From Azonexus sp. (GTDB lineage Bacteria; Pseudomonadota; Gammaproteobacteria; Burkholderiales; Rhodocyclaceae), in the NCBI GenBank assembly GCA_031285115.1, contig JAITWU010000288.1, positions 1-12,302 on the forward strand: a stretch of DNA of 12,302 nucleotides, in the 5' to 3' direction. The position numbers and the translations under genes are program-made. The notes under the pieces are model-generated. The model saw nothing but the letters and a program-made list of their open reading frames with translations. It was not told the DNA's origin and did not search any database. Each line of letters opens with the position of its first letter. Position 1 is the first letter of the stretch. Below are positions 8,249 through 12,302 of this stretch, piece by piece.

Positions 8249-8514
8249 GTTTCAATTCCGGGCGATCCGGCAGAACCAGCCTCCCGACCGGGCGCTGCGC
8301 CAGCAGCGCCGCCGGAAGCAGCGGTAACGGGCAGATCGTTGCAAGGAGGGGAAGGGGGCGGCGGATTCATCACCGCCGACGATGACAGCGTGAATACGCG
8401 CAGTTGCTGTTCAGACCATGTCGCTGGCTTGTTGAAGAAGCGACGTAGTCTATTTGCCTGATGGAGCAACTCCTTGATTTTTACTAAATTTGACAAATAA
8501 TGCACATTTGCCAC
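8245..8514 (-). CDS. Possible small leader ORF overlapping the autotransporter start
   Basis: A GTG at 8514 opens an 89-codon frame whose TGA (8247-8245) overlaps the autotransporter ATG (8248-8246) as ATGA, the classic arrangement for translational coupling. AGGGA lies about 4 bases upstream of the GTG. The N-terminal half, read as MANVHYLSNLVKIKELLHQ, looks like a helical, basic peptide. The C-terminal half becomes Pro/Gly/Ala-rich (PPPPSPP, GGAAGAAPG) and coincides with a DNA hairpin at 8291-8310, which looks more like untranslated leader than protein. No family is recognised. It could equally be the 5' leader of the autotransporter mRNA with a chance open frame. Confidence 0.22.
   Translation of the reverse strand: MANVHYLSNLVKIKELLHQANRLRRFFNKPATWSEQQLRVFTLSSSAVMNPPPPSPPCNDLPVTAASGGAAGAAPGREAGSAGSPGIET
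8291..8310. other. Leader hairpin upstream of the autotransporter
   Basis: GGCGCTG (8291-8297) pairs perfectly with CAGCGCC (8304-8310) around a 6-base loop. It lies 43-62 bases upstream of the autotransporter ATG, within its expected mRNA leader on the minus strand. It could affect translation or mRNA stability; there is no T-tract, so it is not a typical terminator. Confidence 0.4.
8474..8501 (+). promoter_or_regulatory. Candidate sigma-70-type promoter in AT-rich patch upstream of glnA
   Basis: TTGATT (8474-8479) and AATAAT (8496-8501) are separated by 16 bases on the plus strand, a fair -35/-10 pair within the most AT-rich stretch of the window. A perfect TTGACA also occurs at 8490-8495 but has no good -10 at the right distance. 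If active it would transcribe towards glnA through the inverted-repeat element. On the minus strand the same AT-rich patch could help the autotransporter promoter, but no good pair was found there. Confidence 0.3.
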
Positions 8515-8541
8515 ATTTCCCTGACCCGAATCGGGCTATTA

Positions 8542-8697
8542 CCAGGGCAATCGCATGAATGCTTTTGGACAACAAAACAACCGTTTTTATCCGCTGCAAA
8601 AAGCCCATGAGAGGGAAAAAGGGTGTTGTAGGGGCGACTTTTAGTCGCCCGCTGGCGGCAGAATGCCGCCCCTGCGTCATTCATGCGATTGCCCTGG
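8542..8697. mobile_element. MITE-like element with perfect 20-base terminal inverted repeats
   Basis: CCAGGGCAATCGCATGAATG at 8542-8561 recurs as its exact reverse complement at 8678-8697, bounding a 156-base element. Its right half carries two tight hairpins: GGGCGACT/AGTCGCCC (8632-8639 with 8643-8650, loop TTT) and GGCGGCA/TGCCGCC (8654-8660 with 8664-8670, loop GAA). The left half is A-rich and has no coding capacity. The flanks GGCTATTA (8534-8541) and GGCTGTTT (8698-8705) match at 6 of 8 positions, as a decayed target duplication might. The structure fits a non-autonomous miniature transposon or a compound REP element. No transposase is in the window to name its family. It sits between the divergent autotransporter and glnA genes and ends 72 bases before the glnA start. 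Confidence 0.6.
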
Positions 8698-8735
8698 GGC
8701 TGTTTCCGACGGGCCGCAATCGCCCCGTCCGGTTG

Positions 8736-8744
8736 TGGCAAAAT
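8736..8744 (+). promoter_or_regulatory. Candidate extended -10 promoter for glnA
   Basis: TG-G-CAAAAT at 8736-8744 has the form of an extended -10 element and lies 25 bases before the glnA ATG, outside the inverted-repeat element. No matching -35 was found. A sigma-54 site (GG-N10-GC), common at nitrogen-regulated glnA genes, was sought in 8698-8769 and not seen. A small GACGGG/CCCGTC hairpin (8708-8713 with 8724-8729) overlaps where a -35 would be. Confidence 0.25.
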
Positions 8745-8756
8745 AGCGGGCTTCTC

Positions 8757-8762
8757 AGGAGA
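8757..8762 (+). promoter_or_regulatory. Ribosome binding site deciding the glnA start
   Basis: AGGAGA sits 7 bases before the ATG at 8770. The frame is open 29 codons further upstream, but only this ATG has a strong Shine-Dalgarno and gives the family's expected N-terminus ([11 protein letters not shown]). Confidence 0.8.
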
Positions 8763-8769
8763 ACCCAGC

Positions 8770-10185
8770 ATGGCAACCCCGCAAGACGTCATCAAGATGA
8801 TCGAGGAAAGCGACGCCAAATTTGTCGATTTCCGTTTTACCGACACGCGCGGCAAGGAACAGCACGTCACCGTGCCGGTTTCGGCCTTTGACGAGGAGAC
8901 GTTCGAAAACGGCCATCCCTTCGACGGCTCCTCCTTCGGCGGCTGGAAAGGCATTCAGGCTTCCGACATGCAGTTGATGCCGGACCCGGCCACCGCCTAT
9001 GTCGATCCTTTCTACGACGAGACGACCGTGGTGCTGACCTGCGATGTCGTCGATCCCGCCGATGGCCGTGGTTATGACCGCGATCCGCGCTCCATCGCCA
9101 AACGCGCCGAGGCTTATCTCAAATCCTGCGGCATTGGCGATACCGCCTATTTCGGCCCGGAGCCGGAGTTTTTCATTTTTGACGGCGTCGAGTGGTCGGT
9201 CGATATGTCGGGCTGCTTCCTCAAAATCCACTCCGGCGAAGCGGCCTGGAAATCCGGCGAAGAGAACGAAGGCAGAGGCGCGACCGGCCACCGTCCGGGC
9301 GTCAAGGGCGGCTACTTTCCGGTGCCGCCGGTCGATAGTCTGCACGACATCCGCTCGGCCATGGCGCTGACGCTCGAATCGCTCGGCGTGCCGGTCGAAG
9401 TGCATCACCACGAAGTCGCCAACGCCGGGCAGTGCGAAATCGGCACAAAATTCAGCACCCTCGTCAAACGCGCCGACTGGACGCAGTTGATGAAATACGT
9501 CATCCACAACATCGCCCACCAATATGGCAAAACGGCGACCTTCATGCCCAAACCCATCGTCGGCGATAACGGCTCAGGGATGCACGTGCACCAGTCGATC
9601 TGGAAGGACGGTAAAAATCTGTTCGCTGGCGACGGCTACGCCGGGCTTTCCGACATGGCGCTCTACTACATTGGCGGCATCATCAAGCACGCCAGGGCGC
9701 TGAACGCCATCACCAATCCCGGCACCAATTCCTATAAACGTCTCGTGCCGCATTACGAAGCGCCGGTCAAGCTCGCTTATTCGGCGAAAAACCGCTCGGC
9801 CTCGATCCGCATCCCGCACGTCGCGTCCACCAAGGCGCGGCGCATCGAAGCCCGCTTTCCCGATCCCATCGCCAATCCCTACCTGTGCTTTGCGGCGCTG
9901 CTGATGGCTGGCCTCGATGGCATCCAGAACAAAATCCACCCCGGCGACCCGGCTGATAAAAACCTCTACGACCTGCCGCCGGAAGAAGACGCCAAAATCC
10001 CCACCGTCTGCGCTTCGCTCGAAGAGGCGCTGGACAACCTCGCCAAAGATCACGAATTCCTGACCCGTGGCGGCGTTTTTTCCAACGACTGGATCAAAGC
10101 CTACATCGCCTTGAAGATGGAAGAGGTCAACCGCCTGCGCATGACCACGCACCCGGTCGAGTTTGATCTGTATTACAGTTGCTGA
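8770..10185 (+). CDS. glnA: Type I glutamine synthetase (GlnA)
   Basis: This 471-residue enzyme makes glutamine from glutamate, ammonia and ATP, the central ammonium-assimilation step. It would act in the cytoplasm as a dodecamer. Family landmarks run in order: [20 protein letters not shown] in the N-terminal beta-grasp domain; [12 protein letters not shown]; the metal-binding [54 protein letters not shown] (ATP/glutamate site); [10 protein letters not shown] and NRSASIRIP; and the adenylylation-site segment [10 protein letters not shown] with Tyr400, equivalent to Tyr397 of E. coli. The length matches the bacterial beta-subgroup enzymes that are regulated by adenylylation, so GlnE control is likely by family knowledge. 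Most beta-subgroup enzymes have DGSSI where this one has DGSSF, a conservative change. It is followed 25 bases later by the DUF4124 gene. Confidence 0.98.
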   Translation: MATPQDVIKMIEESDAKFVDFRFTDTRGKEQHVTVPVSAFDEETFENGHPFDGSSFGGWKGIQASDMQLMPDPATAYVDPFYDETTVVLTCDVVDPADGRGYDRDPRSIAKRAEAYLKSCGIGDTAYFGPEPEFFIFDGVEWSVDMSGCFLKIHSGEAAWKSGEENEGRGATGHRPGVKGGYFPVPPVDSLHDIRSAMALTLESLGVPVEVHHHEVANAGQCEIGTKFSTLVKRADWTQLMKYVIHNIAHQYGKTATFMPKPIVGDNGSGMHVHQSIWKDGKNLFAGDGYAGLSDMALYYIGGIIKHARALNAITNPGTNSYKRLVPHYEAPVKLAYSAKNRSASIRIPHVASTKARRIEARFPDPIANPYLCFAALLMAGLDGIQNKIHPGDPADKNLYDLPPEEDAKIPTVCASLEEALDNLAKDHEFLTRGGVFSNDWIKAYIALKMEEVNRLRMTTHPVEFDLYYSC

Positions 10186-10197
10186 TTCTTGTGGCGC

Positions 10198-10204
10198 AAG
10201 GTGG
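10198..10204 (+). promoter_or_regulatory. Ribosome binding site deciding the DUF4124 start
   Basis: AAGGTGG is spaced 6 bases from the ATG at 10211. This supports that start over an in-frame ATG at 10163, which would overlap the end of glnA and spoil the signal peptide. Confidence 0.7.
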
Positions 10205-10210
10205 CTTGAG

Positions 10211-10675
10211 ATGATACGAACGACGATTGCCTTTCTGCTGGTGGCCGTGAGTCTGTCGGCAACCGCCCAGACCATCTACAAATGCGTCGATGAAAACGGC
10301 GGCACCGTGATTTCCAACACCCGCATCAACAAGGAATGCAAGGCCGTGGTCAGCACGCCGGAAAACACCCTGCCAGCGCCCGCGCCACGCCCGCGCTCGG
10401 CAGCGGCCAATCCGACTCCCGCCGATTTTCCGCGCGTCGCCGAAGAAGCCCAGAAAGCGCGCGACAACGACCGCCGCCACATCCTCGACCAGGAACTCTC
10501 CAGCGAGCAGCGCAACCTCGACCAAGCGAAGCGCGACCTCGCCGAGCAAGAAAGCCTCAAACTGCCGCCGAGCACCACGGCGGGCGTCGATCGCCTCGCC
10601 CCCTACCGCGACCGCGTCGCCCAGCACGAACGCAACATCGTCGCCATCCAGAAGGAACTGAGCGGCTTGCGCTGA
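10211..10675 (+). CDS. Secreted DUF4124-family protein with coiled-coil tail
   Basis: This is a 154-residue envelope protein of unknown function. Residues 1-19 form a signal peptide (MIRTT, hydrophobic IAFLLVAVSLSA, cleavage after Ala-Thr-Ala19), so the mature protein should be periplasmic or attached at the envelope. The DUF4124 signature follows at once: IYKCVDENGGTVISNT, where the family usually has YKW-DE-G---YS-T. Cys25 and Cys43 are the only cysteines and could form a disulfide in the periplasm. After a Pro/Ala linker (about 51-70) come charged, helix-forming stretches (QELSSEQRNLDQAKRDLAEQES and a second near the C-terminus, about 75-105 and 125-150), probably coiled coil. DUF4124 genes are often found next to glnA in betaproteobacteria, but the biochemical role is unknown. 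It is probably co-transcribed with glnA. Confidence 0.85.
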   Translation: MIRTTIAFLLVAVSLSATAQTIYKCVDENGGTVISNTRINKECKAVVSTPENTLPAPAPRPRSAAANPTPADFPRVAEEAQKARDNDRRHILDQELSSEQRNLDQAKRDLAEQESLKLPPSTTAGVDRLAPYRDRVAQHERNIVAIQKELSGLR

Positions 10676-10708
10676 ACGGCCAGCGGGAATCAACCGCCTC
10701 CGCTCCCC

Positions 10709-11497
10709 GTGCGGCTCGACCTCGCCCTACTCGAAGCCCGCCTTGGCGAACAGGCCGGGCTTTTTACTGTCGACGCGCTGGCCGTTTGCGATTCCACCAA
10801 CAGCGAATTGCTGCGACGGGCCGATGCGCCGAGCGGCAGCGTCATCGTCGCCGACCGCCAAACCGCCGGGCGTGGCCGCCGGGGCCGCAGTTGGCTGTCC
10901 ACGCCCGAAAACAGCCTGACTTTTTCGCTGCTCTGGCGCTTTGCCGACTCCCCCGCCCGCCTCGGCGGCCTCTCACTGGCCGTTGGCGCGGCGCTCGCCC
11001 AGGCGCTGGAACAACTCGGCGGCCAGGGCATCGGCCTCAAATGGCCGAACGACGCGCTGCTGGCGACGGCAGACGGCTACGCCAAACTGGCGGGCATCCT
11101 CGTCGAACTGGCGAGCAACCGGGATAGCTGCCAGGCAGTCATCGGCATCGGCCTCAACCTCGCGCCGCCAGCGGGCGAACTCGAACAACCCGCCGCCGGG
11201 CTGGATCAGGCCGGACTGCCCGGTATCGACCGTCACATCCTGCTCGCCGCCATCCTGCGCCAGCTTGCCGTGACGCTCGATCGTTTCGCCCAATCCGGCT
11301 TCGCCGCTGTCCGCGCCGACTGGCAACGCCGCCACGTCTGGCAAAACCGCCCAGTGCAGATTCTCGACGCTGGCGCAACGCCCCTCACCGGCCTCTGCCT
11401 CGGCGTCGACGACGATGGCGCTTTGCTGCTTGAAACAGCAACCGGCGTGCAGCGCATCTACAGCGGCGACGTCAGCCTGCGCCCGGCAAAACCATGA
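10709..11497 (+). CDS. birA: Biotin-[acetyl-CoA-carboxylase] ligase, single-function (BirA)
   Basis: This 262-residue cytoplasmic enzyme activates biotin as biotinyl-5'-AMP and attaches it to the lysine of biotin carboxyl carrier protein. Visible motifs are DSTN at 28-31, the biotinyl-AMP loop GRGRRGRSW at 54-62, KWPND at 111-115, KLAGILVEL at 126-134 with the active-site Lys126, and GIGLN at 146-150. A small C-terminal beta domain (about 213-262) follows. The N-terminal winged-helix domain of E. coli BirA is missing, so this is a ligase that cannot itself repress biotin genes. The start is uncertain: GTG at 10709 is the only usable start between the preceding in-frame stop (10673-10675) and the first conserved residues, and no good Shine-Dalgarno precedes it, so translation may depend on coupling to the upstream gene. 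Its TGA overlaps the coaX ATG. Confidence 0.93.
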   Translation: MRLDLALLEARLGEQAGLFTVDALAVCDSTNSELLRRADAPSGSVIVADRQTAGRGRRGRSWLSTPENSLTFSLLWRFADSPARLGGLSLAVGAALAQALEQLGGQGIGLKWPNDALLATADGYAKLAGILVELASNRDSCQAVIGIGLNLAPPAGELEQPAAGLDQAGLPGIDRHILLAAILRQLAVTLDRFAQSGFAAVRADWQRRHVWQNRPVQILDAGATPLTGLCLGVDDDGALLLETATGVQRIYSGDVSLRPAKP

Positions 11498-12234
11498 CCG
11501 ACCGCCTGATCCTCTGCCTCGACAGTGGCAATAGCCGCCTCAAATGGGGAGTCCACGATGGCAACGAGTGGCTGGAACAAGGCGCCGCCGGGCATGATGA
11601 CCCAGCCGCCTTCCCCGCCCTCATCACCCGCTGGCCGCAAGCACGCCGCATCTTGCTGGCGAATGTCGCTGGCGCTGCCGTCGCCTCGCGTCTGCGTCAA
11701 TGCCTCGGCGAGCGAGCGGCGCAGCTCGAAGAAATCCGCAGCAGCGCATCTTGCGCCGGTGTAAGCAATCACTATCACCACCCCGAACGCCTTGGCGTCG
11801 ACCGCTGGTGCGCCCTGATCGGCGCGCGGGCGCGAACGACAGCCCCTTGTCTCGTCGTCATGGCGGGCACGGCAACGACCATCGACAGCCTCGACAGTCA
11901 CGGCAATTTCCCCGGCGGCCTGATCCTGCCCGGCAGCGACCTCATGCGCCGCGCCCTGGCCAACGATACAGCCGACCTGCCACTGGCCCAAGGCCACTGG
12001 TCAGCAACGCCACGCAATACTGAAGATGCGATCACCGCCGGCATCCTCGAAGCGCAAATCGGCGCCATCGAACGCGCCTACGCCCGACTCGCCTCCCCCA
12101 ACGCAACCTGCCTCCTCTCCGGCGGCAACGCCACCCCCCTGGTGCCACATTTAGCTATTCCCTGCATCGAAGTCCCCAATTTACCACTCGAAGGCTTGCT
12201 ACAAATTGCGCGGGCATCAAAAATGTTGCAGTAG
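11494..12234 (+). CDS. coaX: Type III pantothenate kinase (CoaX)
   Basis: This 246-residue cytoplasmic kinase of the ASKHA superfamily phosphorylates pantothenate, the first step of coenzyme A synthesis. The type III family is known to resist feedback by CoA and to need a monovalent cation. Landmarks in order: phosphate-binding DSGNSRLKW at residues 10-18; YHHPERLGVDRW ending at 105, with the likely catalytic Asp103; AGTATTID at 124-131; GGLILPGSDLM shortly after; NTEDAITAG; and LSGGNA near the C-terminus. The length fits the family (about 240-260). The ATG at 11494 overlaps the birA stop by ATGA, so the two are translationally coupled; the birA-coaX order is common in betaproteobacteria. The protein is complete. 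Confidence 0.96.
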   Translation: MTDRLILCLDSGNSRLKWGVHDGNEWLEQGAAGHDDPAAFPALITRWPQARRILLANVAGAAVASRLRQCLGERAAQLEEIRSSASCAGVSNHYHHPERLGVDRWCALIGARARTTAPCLVVMAGTATTIDSLDSHGNFPGGLILPGSDLMRRALANDTADLPLAQGHWSATPRNTEDAITAGILEAQIGAIERAYARLASPNATCLLSGGNATPLVPHLAIPCIEVPNLPLEGLLQIARASKMLQ

Positions 12235-12274
12235 AATCAGACGAGGGAAGCGCTTGACGATTTCTTGATCCGGG

Positions 12275-12297
12275 CAATTTTAGGCTTACCTAAATTG
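12275..12297. other. AT-rich palindrome downstream of coaX
   Basis: CAATTTTAGG (12275-12284) pairs with CCTAAATTG (12289-12297) around CTTA with one bulged T, and a G-C pair at 12274/12298 extends it. It lies 41 bases after the coaX stop. A TTGACG hexamer occurs at 12254-12259. It may be a terminator hairpin for coaX or an operator/promoter for a gene beyond the window; the edge cuts off the evidence needed to choose. Confidence 0.35.
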
Positions 12298-12302
12298 CAT
12301 TG

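Noticed and set aside
8698..8769. A sigma-54 promoter or NtrC-binding site in front of glnA
   Set aside because: No GG-N10-GC arrangement was found in this interval. The TGGCAAAATAGC segment resembles a -24 half but has no GC at the right distance.
8559..8891. A 110-codon plus-strand frame crossing the inverted-repeat element into glnA
   Set aside because: It runs through the hairpins and then overlaps glnA in another frame; it is not a credible protein.
10336..11127. A 263-codon plus-strand frame overlapping the DUF4124 gene and birA
   Set aside because: It is a highly Arg/Pro-rich out-of-frame translation spanning two real genes whose motifs lie in other frames.

Overview
The window reads as a chromosomal segment of a GC-rich Gram-negative bacterium, most likely a betaproteobacterium of the Rhodocyclales type. 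The pointers are a glutamine synthetase followed directly by a DUF4124 protein, the order birA-coaX, a GC-rich third-codon bias, and outer-membrane (type V) secretion. The order and genus are inference. Coding genes are densely packed, and no tRNA, rRNA, CRISPR array, transposase or phage gene is visible.

Layout. 1-164: a GC-rich intergenic stretch made of two back-to-back hairpins built on the same 11-base core (REP-like). 165-1756, minus strand: a two-gene unit, a single-domain rhodanese followed by nadA (quinolinate synthase, NAD biosynthesis). 1803-2978, plus strand: a divergently transcribed cation-efflux (CDF) transporter with an additional C-terminal domain. 2979-3166: a short convergent gap with GC-rich hairpins. 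3167-8248, minus strand: one 1693-residue autotransporter (signal peptide, about 1300-residue beta-helical passenger, helical linker, C-terminal beta-barrel). 8249-8769: a 521-base divergent intergenic region with a possible leader ORF for the autotransporter, an AT-rich promoter-like patch and a 156-base element with perfect 20-base terminal inverted repeats. 8770-12234, plus strand: glnA (type I glutamine synthetase), a small secreted DUF4124 protein, birA (biotin-protein ligase without DNA-binding domain) and coaX (type III pantothenate kinase). 12235-12302: the downstream edge, with an AT-rich palindrome.

How the parts relate. Most genes are housekeeping: nitrogen assimilation (glnA), and cofactor synthesis or attachment (NAD through nadA, biotin through birA, coenzyme A through coaX). 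birA and coaX overlap by ATGA and are surely co-transcribed. The rhodanese may supply or handle sulfur near the Fe-S enzyme NadA, but that is inferred only from their adjacency. The accessory parts are the giant autotransporter and the MITE-like element between it and glnA. I see no clearly novel multi-gene system. The best second-look items are the inverted-repeat element, the mosaic passenger of the autotransporter, and the ORF whose stop overlaps the autotransporter start.
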